From Cryptomeria japonica (lineage: Eukaryota; Streptophyta; Pinopsida; Cupressales; Cupressaceae): a DNA stretch of 64,000 nucleotides. Under the pieces are notes generated by a model. The model searched no databases and was not told the origin of the DNA. It saw only the letters and a program-made list of their open reading frames with translations. This document shows, piece by piece, positions 33,479-46,085 of the stretch. Both the position numbers and the translations under genes were made by a program. The stretch lies in contig NC_081412.1 in assembly GCF_030272615.1 (NCBI RefSeq), positions 673,519,823 to 673,583,822 on the forward strand, given 5' to 3'. How positions within the stretch are numbered: position 1 is the stretch's first letter; the number at the start of each line of letters is the position of its first letter.

Positions 33479-36400
33479 ATGAGGATTATTTCTTGGAATG
33501 TTAGGGGCTTAAATGCCCCTAACAAGAGACACTTGATCAGGTCTCAATTGGACTTGGTTAAGTGGGATATAGGTATAATTCAAGAGACTAAGCGCTCTTT
33601 GGAGAATTTTGATTTTGTTATTTCCTCTTGGAAGAAGTGGAAATTTTTTTCCTATCCAGCTTTTGGGGCTTTGGGGGGTTTGGCCTTGTTATGGAATGAT
33701 TTTGTGGTAGATGTAGAACTGATTGCTTCTGCTCCTAATTGGATGCTATCATTAGTGTCTAATAAACTTCTATGTTCAAATTCTAGCTTTTCAATATTTA
33801 TGCCCCCTCGGGTGTTTTGGCTAAATGCAGTTTATGGCAAGAAATTATAAGGGTGTCATCCCCCCTAAGGGATCATTCTTTTATTATTTTTTGGGGGGAC
33901 ATTAATGCAATTTTGGATTCGGGAGAAAAGACATGGGGTATTTTCCCTAATAAGAAATCTATGGATGACTTTAATGCTTTTATCTCTGATATGGCTCTTT
34001 TTGACTATAAGACAAATAATGGTCTTTTTACTTGGACAAATATGAGGAAGGATTTCTCTCAAATTGCGGAGAGATTAGACAGGTTTTTACTTTCTAACAA
34101 TTGGTTAGATTCAGATATTGAGTTTTTTTCTTCTATCCTTCGAATCTCGGGGTCAGATCACTTTCCTGTTTCCCTCTCTATTATAGAATATAGATATTCT
34201 CATAAGATACCCTTTAAGATTGAACTCATGTGGTTTAGGGGCCCTTCTTTCCTGCCCCTACTTCGGAAGTGGTGGGGTGAGGCACCATTCTTAAGGGGTT
34301 CTAGAATGTTTCAGATTGTTAAGAAGCTCAGATTTTTAGAGAAAAAATTTAGGGAGTGGAATTCATTGCATTTTAAGAATATCTTTGAGGAAAAGCAAAG
34401 GATTTTGGATATGATTGAAGTCTTGAACAATCATATGCTCTAGCATGGAATGGGTCCTAGGGTGTTTGATTAAATTAAGTATCTTAAGGGTGAGTTAGAA
34501 GAAATTTTGGAAGAAATTTTGGAGAGAGAGGAGGTATATTGGAGACAAAAAGCTAGGGAGTTATGGTTATCTGATGGGGATAAAAATACAAAGTTTTTCC
34601 ATTCTTCCACTAAATTGAAAAGGGCTAGGAGTAGGATTACTTGTATTTAGGACTATCATGGGAATATTCTTTCTGATTCAGATGATATTGCTAGTGAAGC
34701 AGTTAAGTTCTTTAAGAATTTACTTTCCTCAGAAAATAATGATGTTACTAATAATATTGCATCTCATATTCCCTCTTTAATCTCTTTAGATGACAACAAA
34801 ATGTTAATGTCTCCTTTTTCATTAGAGGAGGTTAAGGGGGTTATGTTTGCTATGAATCTAGACAAGGCACCTGGGTTTGATGGGTTCACTCCATTATTCT
34901 TTCAGAAATGTTGGGAATTTGTGCAACCAGATGTTCTTTTGGCCCTTGAGGAAGCAAGATGAAATAGGTTAGTTCTTAAGGAAATGAATAGTACCTTGAT
35001 AGTCATTATACCTAAGAAGGAGAACCCTAAAAATTTTATAGATTTTCATCCTATAGCTTTATTTAATACCCTTTACAAGATCTTCACGAAAGTGATTTCT
35101 ATGAGATTGGCTAAACTTTTATCGAAAGTTATTTCTTTAGAGCAAGGGGGTTTTGTCCCAAAAAGGGAAATAATGGAGGGGGCAATAGTTGCACATGAGG
35201 TTCTTCATTCAATATTAGTTCAAAAATGTCTTGCCATGATTCTAAAGTTAGATATGATGAAGGCATATAACAGGGTCGAATGGAATGCATTAAAAGTTGT
35301 GTTGTCTAGGCTGGGTTTCTCGATGGCTTGGATAAAATGGACCATGTCATGCATCTCCTCGGCTAGATTCTCGATTCTTGTTAATGGGTCTCCTTGTGGC
35401 TTTTTTCATTCTTCTAGGGGTTTGAAGCAAGGGGATCCCCTATCCCCTTTTTTGTTTATATTACTAGCTAAAACCTTGAGTTGGAAAATTAGAGTAGTTA
35501 GATTGAGTGGTTTATGGAGGAGGATTAAAATTCATAATTTTGATCAGAGGATTTCTCATTACCTTTTTGCTAATGACACCCTATTGTCTGGTAATGCATC
35601 TTTGAATGAGGCTAGAATTATTAATAAAGTGATCAAGAATTATGCTTCATTTTCTAGTTAGAAGGTCAATAAGGATAAGTCAAAGATTTTCTTCTTAAAT
35701 ACTCATCCTTTCATTCAAGGTAGGCTTCAAAATTTTTGGGGTTTCCAACTTGGGTACCTCCCTTGTAGCTACCTTAGGGTCCCCTTTTTTGTCAAAAAGG
35801 ATAAGGTGGGCTTTTGGGATAAAGTAATTTCAGGGATATCAAAGAAAATTCTATCGTGGAACCACAAATGGCGTACTATGGGAGGGAAAATTGTTTTGAT
35901 TAAGTCTATGTTGAATACGGTGCCAATTTACTTAATGTCAATTCTCAAAGCTCTGAAGTTTGTTCTTGTTAGTTTGAAGGATGCTTTGAGATCCTTTCTT
36001 TAGAATAATAGTAAGGATGGGAAATGTAGGACTCCCTTAATAGCTTGGGATAAAGTTTGCCTTCCAAAAGAGCTTGGTCGGTCAGGGACTAGGAGCTTGG
36101 AGAATCAAAATCTAGCCTTGGGGGCTAAGTTAGTTTGGAAATTGTATGATAATCTAGATTCCCTCTGGGCTAAGATTATGTTTTCTAAGTATTTAAACAA
36201 TGGGGCAAGAGAGAGTGTTTTTGTGCTTCGAGTTTGCCCCATGGGTTGGCTATTTGGAACTTTTTGGTTAAATGTAGAAGTGTCTTGTTACCTCACCTTT
36301 CTTGGGTTGTGCATAATGGTAGCAAATTTAGATTTTGGGATGATGCTTGGAATGGTCATTGTCCTTTGGACTCCATTAGGGATTGGTCCCCATTCAAGTC

Positions 36401-37733
36401 AATCCTTTTTGTGAGTTGGGGAGTTTTTTTGGTTGACTATTTTGATATTGAACAATGTGGTCATGTTAAGTTGGCTAAATGGAAATCAATTGATTATCTG
36501 AATGTTGATTTAAGTTTAAAAGATGAATTTTGTAATATCCTTAAGAACAAATTTGTCATCTTTTTTGAGAGTGAAGATGAGCTTATTTGGACTAAGAGTG
36601 TTTCAGGCAAATAATCTATGAAAGATGGGTATAATTCCCTTATGCCTACTAAGGATTTGTCTTCCCTCCCCTATAAATTGTTCGGCATTCAGCTTGCCTT
36701 CCTAAGGCAGGTGCATTTACTTGGCTTGTTGTACAAGACAGGGTTCTTACAAGAATGAGATTGGATAGGATGGGGTTGACTGTTGTTTTCCCTTGTGTTT
36801 TGTGCAATAAGAATTTGGAATCTTCCTCTCACCTATTCCTTCATTCTGATTTTGATTTTGGGTGTTGGCAATGGTTGTTTGAGAAACTAGGCCTGTACTT
36901 TATTATTGGGTATGATCTTCTCTCTCATTTTAGAGCTTGGCCTATCTTGTTTTCTTCATCCTTTTATGCTTGTCTCTGGCTCATCTCTCCTTCAATTATC
37001 ATTTGGAACATATGGTTAGAGAGAAATAATAGGATTTTTCAAAAGGAATCATCTTCGTTCTCTGACATTTTAACCAAGATTGAGGCTTCTATCTCAAAGG
37101 TGGCTTTGTCATACATACATAAAAACTTGGAGAATTTCACATCCTTCTCTGATTGGGATGGTAGGATTACAAGGACCTGGAAATCTCTCTCTACTTTTCC
37201 TTCTCATGGGTCTGTTACCAAAGGTCTTATCACTGTTAATAAAAGACTTTCTGCTAGGTGGGATCCTCCTCCTTTGGGACATTTCAAGCTTCATTTTGAT
37301 GGAGCTTCAAGGGGTAATCTAGGGTTGGGTAGGGCTAGTATGGCTATTTTTGATCATAAGGCAGTTTTGATAGCAACTCAGTGTCATGCCCTTGGTTCCC
37401 AGTCAAACAATTTTGCTGAGTGCCAAGCTTTGTCTCTAGGGATTGATTTGGCTATCTCTTTAGGGATTAAAAACCTATTAATTCAGGGGGATTTGATGGT
37501 CATTATCTAGAGTGTTTTGATCAATAATAGAAATTGTTGGCATTTGAAGTACATATTGGATCATATTTTGGAGAAGTTGTCATTCTTTGATACATTCTCG
37601 ATATCACATTGTTATAGAGAACTTAATAAGCTTGTAGATTTTTTGGATAATGTTGCAATTGACTCCAGTGCTCAATTTAAGAATGTGGAGGTAAGTGACA
37701 TTCCTCAAGATATTCTTCAAGGGTATTTGATCT
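33479..37733 (+). pseudogene. LINE-2 ORF2 remnant: endonuclease, RT, RNase H
   Basis: Starts MRIISWNVRGLNAPNK at 33479 with the IIQETK endonuclease motif. A frameshift near 33820-33850 moves to frame 1, with WGDINAILDSGEK, AERLDRFL and intact GSDHFPVS. RT spans about 34780-35700: LDKAPGFDGF, LKLDMMKAYNRVEW, GLKQGDPLSPFLFILL, and active site LFANDTLLSG (F-A-N-D, one catalytic Asp lost). Stops fall at 34441, 34471, 34648, 34960 and 35659. A further shift leads to frame 2 at 36755, with a degraded zf-RVT (CVLC..HLFLHS) and RNase H (HFDGASRGNLG, NNFAECQAL, QGDLMVI) to 37733, broken by TAG near 37508. Not functional. Confidence 0.9.
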
Positions 37734-37735
37734 AA

Positions 37736-40131
37736 TCTAAGGGTATTAAGGTATTTGATTTTGTCTTTGTTATCTACTTCCATTATCTCTTGAGGTATTC
37801 ATGCTATCCTTTACCCTGGTTTGATTTTATTTGCACAACATGTGTAGATGGGAGGATGATAGGATCTTTTATGTTTTTGTTTACATATGGTGTGTTCTTA
37901 GCATTTGCTTTTGGACTAGATGATGGTGTACATATCCCATGAGGTAAGGTTAGTAGGTAATTGCAGATTTTTGTTGAATGTTGCAAATTATTCTGGGGCT
38001 CAATTTAAAATTGTTGAGGTAAGGGATATTCCTCAAGGTTTCATGGAAGGAAATGGGATGTTTTGTCTCTGATTAAATTGAAGGTTTTTAAGGTGTTTAT
38101 TATGCTTTGTTCCTGCTTGCATTGTCTCTTGAGGAGGTAAGGTTGGTAGGGCATGGCGTATTTTTTGAGGTGAGGTTGGCAAGGCATGTGCATATGATTG
38201 AGGTGTATTTATGTCTTATGTCTTGGTACGATGGTATTCATTGGGGAGCATGATGTTTTTATGAGTTTGGTTTTGGGAGTAAGGGCTGAAATGTTGATTT
38301 CTTGACAAATCTTGCCATTGAAAGTAAAGCTCATTTTTGGTTGGTTGATTCAATTGAAATTCCTTTGACAGTTTGGGAAGGTGCTCAAAGTTCTTTTTTT
38401 TTGACTAATTAGTTGCCTACCTTCCTTGATTGGTCAGGTTCATCTTCTTTTTTACTTTATGGATGACTTTGTATGTGCCTTATATCTAATGTAGAAACCA
38501 GACTTCTATTTTAAGTATCAGTCATATATAATGCCATTTATAGGGTGAGGACATGGTCGATCATGATATATTCAAGGGTGGCGGCATGTGTGTTTGAATG
38601 TCTTTTATTTTTAGTCCTTCATAGGTTTGTGGCATATGTGTAACTTTTTAAATGTGTGGTATGATCTTGGGTTATTATTATTTGTTAAGAACTGGTACTG
38701 CAACGTTGTTCACCTTGTGTGATTTTTCGGCCATGGCAGATTTGGTATTATGTGATGATCATTGTTCGGTGGTGGCGCCCTCTCCTTCTTGATTTTAATT
38801 TATGTTTATTAGTTTTAGGTTTTTTAACCCTTTATGAAATGTTTAAGTCATGGAAGTTTGCAATGGATACTTTTCATATCTGTTCTCATCATTATGGTAA
38901 GTTGATGGTGGTTTTTTCATTAATATTTTCATGTGTTATCTTGTTTTATTATGAGATAAGCAACATTTTACGTTTTATGCTTCTGTGGTATTTTCTAGAG
39001 TTTCTTCTTCGTACAAATGTCATCTTCTCTGGCCTCTAGGATATACAAAGTGGTTCTAGAAGCTTGGATATCAGAGGATGAGAATGTGGATAATTGTGAC
39101 AAGCTTGGTAAGGTCTTAATTTGTTTCCTCCTGCGGTGGCTTTTGAATTCCGCAAACTTCTGGGGTGTCGATGGCTGGAAATTTACCCTCATATTTTTTA
39201 TGTTGAGATTTTGTCTCGGTTTGTTAGAATCTATTATGATGTTTTACTTGATGATGATTTGGTCTGCTCTTGGTTTCCACGTTCATTTTTCTGACAATAT
39301 GTAATTGGTACTTGGTTTCTTCTGGATTGGCTGATTATCTCTTTGATGTGGGGTCCTTTTATTATGGTGGGTTTCTTCCTCACCATGAGCTCATGGTTAA
39401 TGGTTGGTTTGGTCAAATATTGTATGAATTAAGAATGGGGTTGATATGTGACACCATGGAAGATACATAGGCTTCTATGGATTTTCTGTTGTATCTGGTG
39501 CCTGATCAATATGTGGATAAAGCTTGGATCATTTTTGAGGCCTTGTACTCATTGATCACTTTGGGCTTTTTGTTCTCTACTCCTGCTCATTTGGCACTTC
39601 CACAGAGGTTTATTCCTCCTTTGGATTCAGCCCATGACCCTCCAAAGGAGAGCACTAGTTCTTGGTTTTTGTATATCTGACTATTTTTTGGAGTTGGTGG
39701 TATGGTTTTTTGGATGTAGATTCGGAGGTTTTTGGCTGCTGTTATGTTGGAGTGTTTCTGGCAGTATCATTTCTTTGAGGAGGCTCTTTTTGGTTTCAAT
39801 GTGGAATTGGCAAGAGTTACTACATCACTATTATCTCCTTGGTGGTCCTTCATGATATTTTGATGGAATTTTGTTTAGCCCTTTATTTGGCTGCAGACTA
39901 GTTTTTTTGTAAAAGTCCTATGGGACCCTTGTATAATTTTAGAGGTAGGGGGTTGGGTGATCATACTGGATAGTAACAAATGATGTAAGGGTAGTGTTTA
40001 TTTTTTATTTTTTAAAGGCTACACCTAGATGTTTTCTTGTGGGTTCTTTCCTGCTGGTATGCCTTTTTTGAACCCGATGTAAAAATATTCATGAATAATA
40101 TATAAGTTTTAGTGACTTGTCCACTTTTATC
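37736..40131 (+). other. LINE-2 long 3' region with duplicated ORF2 tail
   Basis: 2.4 kb without a recognisable domain. Positions 37977-38140 repeat 37649-37815, the end of ORF2: the segment GTTGCAA..GCTCAATTTAA..GAGGTAAG..ATTCCTCAAG occurs twice about 328 bp apart. The rest is T-rich with short frames only. It ends AATAATATATAAGTTTTAG..CTTTTATC and the A-tail. Confidence 0.65.
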
Positions 40132-40145
40132 AAAAAAAAATAAAA

Positions 40146-42445
40146 AATTGTATAATGGTAAATATACATTAATTAATATTCAAATTCTATTTTGTTATTA
40201 ATGTAGATTTTTTTTAATTAATTAATTGATTTGTTAATTTTGTTATTAATTATTAATTGGTTATATTTTATTAATCACAGATTAATAAATATATATTAAT
40301 TAATATTTAATTTTGGTATTTTTCTATATGTGCGTAACGAAGTAATTTGTGGACTTGGGAAATGTTTGCCTATTTTTGGTTCCTTTAAATGTATATTTTC
40401 CTTAATCAAAAAAGTGTAACTTGGTTCTAGAAAGCTAAACTTGGAGAAATTATTTTCAGTATGACAATGATGTTTTATTTGAAGATTAAATATCATATTT
40501 AGACAGTTAATGTTTATTTAATTATATTAATCTGAACTTGGTTTAAAAACTCGTAATGATGTATTTATGTTATGTTTTGATGCAAACAAACTTAGTGAAT
40601 TAGAAAAACCAAGAATGACTTGTACCTAGATGAGGTAGATAACTACAATCAAATTTAGATCATTTAGATAACTTGATTGACTTTTAATGTTTAAATTAAT
40701 ATCAAAAAATATTGTCTCTACCAATTATTGCCTATGGAAGTTTAAATTTTTGTATTCATGTTTGCTTAAGTAATGGCAAGACCTTGATTTGTTTGATTGG
40801 ACCTTGTCGTATGGGTGATTTGGGATACTTGTTTCTATCCTTGATCTCGAGTTTGACTGCATTCTTGTGATGGTGTCATAATAGGTGATGTCCTTTATGT
40901 GGGTGTCAAATGATGATTTGTGGTTGACCATAGCTGGTCAAGTATCTAGTTAGAGTATCATTAGTCAATGCAGCTTACATGAAGTCATGTTTGAACAAAT
41001 GGTTGTTTCCTCCATTTTGAACTCTGTTTCCTTGACCTTGTGTATGTCTGGGATTAGGAGTTCATTAAGTATGGTCTAGTGTCATATGGGAAAGTGGCTT
41101 TAGATTGGGGGCCACGCCCAAAGTGGTTGTTGGGTAACCCATCGGAAGTGTGTCTAATAAGTGATAATCTAATAGCATATTAGAGAGTTAGTTAATGAAT
41201 CACTAAGTAAGATAATTATTCCACACACATGGGGTGAGTGCTAACATAGACTCGACATACTGTGAGAAGGCCTGAAATGGCAAACCATCATTCTTATCTT
41301 CACGAAAGGATGTTTGGGTCCACATGAGGCTAGGATGGGTTAGAGGTTTAGAATAGGTTGCTAGGGTAACCCAGTGGATGGGGCCAAACCTTATGAAGAC
41401 CTTCCATGGTAACCATACTATGTTATGTGATGACACTTGTCCCTTATGTTTGGTAGTGTGTTGTTCCATCGTCTTGATAGGAATACTATTCTGGAGTTGT
41501 CCTATTGCTTATGCCCTTGTGATAACCTAATATCATGCTAGACCTTGAGTTGCGATGACTTAATTTTGTGGATGCTCCAATGGACCTTTGTATTTGATTC
41601 TATTATGTTTAGTTGAATCCTTTCCTATTCAGGGATCATTTATTTATTTATTTGACTGATGTGGTTGTATGTATTTTTGGTTATGTTCACCTTCATGGAA
41701 GGATTGTAAATGATATGAAACTTATGTATTCTTCCCTATTATTTAATGATTAGGCGGTTCTTGCAGTTGAGTAGACCCGAAGATGTAGCCCTCTAGGGGT
41801 GAACTCCGATATCAATTTGGTGTTATGTGATGCTTATGCTCTTATGTTTCCTTTTTCAGTTTTATCATGTATGGATGACATTATGTTAGAATGTATCAAG
41901 TGAATTATATGAAATTAATTTTAAATGCATGTGTCTAGTCATCATATTAAATGCAAAAAATTGGATCATGGAAGAATGTAGTTTTGAATAATAGAATGTA
42001 TTCAGTTGTTGATAATACTATTAAGTATGCATGGAAAGAACTCATTGGTTTATAATGAAACTAAAGTATATAATGAAATTAGATGCATAACTTAAGCTTT
42101 AATGAAAGTTGGAATGTAAGGTATGGACAAATTTTATTAGATGAACCTTATAATGTTGTCTATATTTTATCTTCAGAAAGAAATTATCCTTTGTTTAAGT
42201 ATTATCTTGTCATTAAGATAATCAGCTTAATTAGATTAATTAGTGTATGTTTAGAGTATTATGGAATTAAGTAATCACATTGGAAAACTCTTTAGGTGTT
42301 AGTTGAAGTCTTTCGCTATGTAATCTGTACTTGGATATCTCATTGTATCATTATGTTGTGTTTAATTTTTTTATAAAAAAATTATTTGCATTCTGTTTGT
42401 GTGTTTTAGCTTTATCCCTTCGGGGTTTCCCAGTGGGGCATTACA
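40146..42445 (+). repeat. LARD 3' LTR, second part
   Basis: Resumes the LTR after LINE-2 and is colinear with about 15380-17687. Ends GGGGCATTACA. The first 17 bases are the right target duplication of LINE-2. Non-coding. Confidence 0.92.
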
Positions 42446-42450
42446 TAATA
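42446..42450 (+). repeat. Target-site duplication, right, LARD
   Basis: TAATA, one mismatch to TAATT at 13647-13651. Confidence 0.8.
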
Positions 42451-44241
42451 GCTGATATTGATCATGAGTAGCCAACTAATATTTTTGTATTAAGTGGTTT
42501 AACTGCACCAAGCAACCCTTCATCAAGTTCTTCAGTACCAAGTTCAAGTCCAACTTCTTCTCCAAGTTCTACAAAGAAGGTAACGAGATTGAGTGATATA
42601 TACCAGAGGATTGTAAATCAAGTAGATGAAGAAAACCCAATAGGTGAGACAGTCAATTTTTCTTTATTAGCCAAGATTGATTTTGACCCATCATGTTTTG
42701 AAGATGCATGTACTCATGAGGTTTGGGTGCAAGCCATGGAAGAAGAGATGGATTCCATTCACAGGAATGATGCTTGCGAATTGATAGAGCTTCCACATGA
42801 CAAGAAGAAGATTGGCACCAAATGGGTCTACAAGACCAAGTTTAACAGTGATGGGAGTGTTGAAACACACAAGGCAAAAATCATTACTAATTCATTGCTA
42901 AAGGCTTCACACGAAAGTATGGAATTTATTATGAAGAGACATTTGCACCACTAGCAAGACAAGAGACCATTAGAATTCTGATTTCATTAGCAGCTCAGAA
43001 GAAGTGGAGCATACATCATATGGACATGAAAAGTGTCTTCTTGAATGGGTACTTAGAAGAGGAAGTATGTGTGGTGCAACCACAAGGTTTTGAAGTGGAT
43101 GGAAAATATTATCATTTCTACAACTTGAAGAAGGCTTTGTATGGCCTCAAGAAAGCACCAAGAGCATGGTATGCTAGGATTGATGGATACTTTCAAGAGA
43201 ATGGCTTCCATAGAAGTAAGACTGATCCTACCCTTTACTATAAACAAGAAGGTACCGATATTCTAATCATAAGTTTGTATGTTGATGATATATTGTATAT
43301 GGGTAGTAGTTCTAAGATGAAAGATGAATTTAAATTTTCTATGATGAATTAATTTGAGATGAAAGATCTTGGTCTGATGAAATATTTCCTAGGAATGGAG
43401 GTTTATACAAGTAAGGATGAAATTTTCATGTGTCAAACAAAGTATGCACATGGTATCCTAAAGAAATTGTATATGAAAAATTGTAACCCTACCTCCACTC
43501 CAAGTTCTCATGGATTTGTGTTGTGTAGAGATGATGGTACTGATTTAGTTGATGAGACAACTTACAGAAGTATTGTGGGGAGCTTGATGTTTCTAACCCA
43601 CACAAGGCCTGATATTGCCTATTCAGTTTTACTTGTTTAAAGGTATATTAAAAATCCATCAGAAATACATATGAAAGCAGCCAAGAGGATTTTGAGGTAT
43701 GTGAAAGGGACTTAAAATTTTGGTATTCATTACTACTCTTCTAAAAAGTTCAATCTTGTAGGCTTTAGTGATTCAGATTGGGGAGGTAGTATGGATGACC
43801 GTAAGTCCACATCTAGAAATTGTTTCTCTTTTGGTTTTCATTTGATTACATGGAGCTCAAAAAAGAAAAGCATTGTTGCCCTCTCATCCATAGAAGCGGA
43901 GTATGTTGCAATTACCTCAGTAGATACACAAGCTCTTTGGCTTAGAATTGTGCTTGAAGAAATTGGAGAAAATCAAATTCAACCTATGGTGATTTATTGT
44001 GACAATGTGAGTGCCATAAAATTAGTGAAGAATCTTATTCATCATAGCAAAACAAAGCATTTTGACATGAAATATCACTTCATTCAGGATTTAGTATAGA
44101 AGAAGGATGTTGAATTGTATCAACATTCAGGATCAACTAGCAGATATCTTCACCAAAGCAGTTGTGAAAGCTCAGTTTTTGGCACTTCGAGATAAGATTA
44201 TAATCCCTCTTAGCATCAAGGGTGAGTATGAAGATAAGTGA
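42451..44241 (+). pseudogene. Copia copy 1: reverse transcriptase and RNase H remnant
   Basis: This continues the pol frame cut at 13651. The RT domain begins near 42680 (CFEDACTHEVWVQAMEEEMD, then GTKWVYKTKF). A frameshift near 42880-42950 follows, then frame 3 with [33 protein letters not shown] and an intact active site LYVDDILYMG (43273-43302). Stops are at 43350 and 43638. RNase H follows: ILRYVKGT, GFSDSDWGG, SIEAEYVA, and the late HHSKTKHFDMKYHF motif. One more shift near 44120 leads to LADIFTKA, and the frame ends at TGA 44239-44241. It is inactive through stops and shifts, although the RT catalytic box survives. Confidence 0.92.
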
Positions 44242-44543
44242 TTCTTTGGTTTCCTTAGGAAGCTCCAACATGCATATACCATCATGGACCAATAAAATCA
44301 TAGTCATGCACCATCAAAGGATACGAATAGATTTAGGCTATTCTTAGTTTTTAGTTTTGACATTCTTGAAAATAAAACATGTTGTTAGTTAAATTTAGTT
44401 TGGATTTTATTTCAACACTGTTTCTATGCACCCAAGAATGCATGGCCATAGTTGTTTTAGTTTCTTGATTTAATTTTTAGCATGTAGTGTTTAGTTTACA
44501 TTTTTAGTGTGATTTTTTTCACCAAATAAATGCATGCATAGCA
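44242..44543 (+). other. Spacer between copia copies
   Basis: 302 bp between the end of copy 1 pol and the start of sequence shared with 2927 onward. It should hold the 3' non-coding end of copy 1, but I see no convincing polypurine tract or LTR start. AT-rich, no gene. Confidence 0.5.
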
Positions 44544-46085
44544 TGTTCTATACTTAGTATTGTATGTTCTATTTATAGGGAATCTTTGTATTCTTTTTTA
44601 TTAAGCAATAATAGAGAATTTGTGTGAAGTTCAAAAATCCAACCACTGTTTTTTATTCTAATTTGTGTTTGTTATATTTCTTCAATTTGATTATTGTTGT
44701 TATAGTGTGTTTTTTGCTATTTAATTTGATTAATTAGTTGGCTCAGAGGAGATATAGTAGTTTCAGATTCTACAATAGGAACATAAAAAATTGTGCCAAC
44801 TTTTCAGATAGTGCTTTGCAAATTAAAGAAATGCAAACACATCAAAGTCTAGGTATTTCTTATTTTAAATCACAATCTCCCTATGTGTGTTTATCCCTTT
44901 TCAATTTAGAGCAAAAAAAAGGCCTTCTTACATTGGCAAGGGAAGGAAAAGGCCTTTTTGTTTTTCCCATTAAAGAAATGCAAATATACTCAAAGGTTAT
45001 GCAATTCCTATTTCAAATGACATTCTCCCTACCTACATTTGCCCTTTTCTAATTTATAGTGACAAGAAAATAATGTTACATTGAAAAGAGGGAGGAAAAG
45101 TGCAGGGCACCACAAGCCAAAAAAAAAAATTATTTAAGGATAAATCTCCTTGGGAGGGGGCAATAAAATGTTGTTGTGGGAGAAATTTCTAAGAAGTGAA
45201 GGGTTGTTGAGAAGCAGAAGAGATTAGGCTGCCAGAGGATCTTTCATGGGAGAAAGAGGCGATATTAATGACAAACTAAATATTTATTTTAAATTTTTTA
45301 ATCAGCTCAAATAAAAATATTTAAAATTGAAAAAATTTTACTGCTACTTTATGTATTTAATATTTTTGTAAATTAAAAGAAATCATTATTAAAATATATT
45401 TTTTTAATTTATTTAAAAATAATTTAAATATTAATTTCTTTATGTAAAGGCTCTAACCACTATTTTATATATCTATGTATTTTATAAATAAAAATTATTT
45501 ATTTATAGACCACACAAATATAATATAATAAATTATGTGAGTAAAATAAAAGAATGATTGAAGTAAAAAATATATTTCTTAAATAAACTAAAGAATTCTC
45601 GTATGAAAATTAATATTAAAACAATTTATCAAAACAAAACAATATATTTAAATAACAATTTGTTTAGTTTATTAATATAAGATACATAGAGTAGAGGGAG
45701 AAGTTTTTCAATTTTAAATATATTTATCTCATCTAATAAAAAAAATTGAAATATAAAAATATAGAAAGATATATAAAGTAGTGAAATAAAATTTAATAAT
45801 GTAAAACCATGGAAAATAATGTAAAATGGTGAATGAGAAAATTATAAAATGATGGAAAATAAAGTAAAATGGTCGGCAGAGATGAATAAGTGGCAGATAA
45901 CAACGAAAAATAGTGAAGGTCAAGAGAAAAGTGATCAACAAACATACATTGTCTGATCATCTTGCATTAGCTTTTATTCATTTTCATTCGTAGATTTCAA
46001 AAGTTAGATTGTGCATCTCATATAGAATACAAAAGATGCAAACAACAGTAGTGCCAAAATCAATCAAGGCCAAGGTAAAGGGTAA
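44544..46085 (+). mobile_element. Copia copy 2, upstream non-coding part
   Basis: Homologous to 2927-4130 plus 11711-12085, without LINE-1. Contains the tandem duplication at 44811-45118, here partly deleted in the first unit. The empty LINE-1 target is near 45690. The 104-codon frame at 44738-45052 overlaps this duplication and is not a recognised protein. Confidence 0.75.

Larger units (their letters stand above)
31188..40145 (+). mobile_element. LINE-2, L1-type non-LTR retrotransposon, decayed
   Basis: About 8.96 kb, flanked by a 17-bp target duplication with one mismatch, ending in AAAAAAAAATAAAA. ORF1 begins about 20 bases from the left boundary, so the 5' UTR is very short or lost. ORF1, endonuclease, RT, zf-RVT and RNase H follow in order, then an unusually long 2.4-kb 3' region. 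It is inserted in the LARD 3' LTR in the same orientation, and is a different lineage from LINE-1. Confidence 0.92.
13652..42445 (+). mobile_element. LARD-type non-autonomous LTR retrotransposon with nested insertions
   Basis: Starts TGTATTACCCC and ends GGGGCATTACA, with two long LTRs, a PBS and a PPT. Removing the nested gag-protease element and LINE-2 leaves about 11.9 kb: 5' LTR 4036 bp, internal 3.69 kb, 3' LTR about 4.14 kb. The internal region encodes no gag, protease, RT or integrase. That architecture matches LARDs (large retrotransposon derivatives) described from cereals, which are mobilised in trans. The LTRs differ by roughly 8 % by eye over their first 215 bases, so the insertion is old. 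It interrupts copia copy 1 between integrase and RT. Confidence 0.88.
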
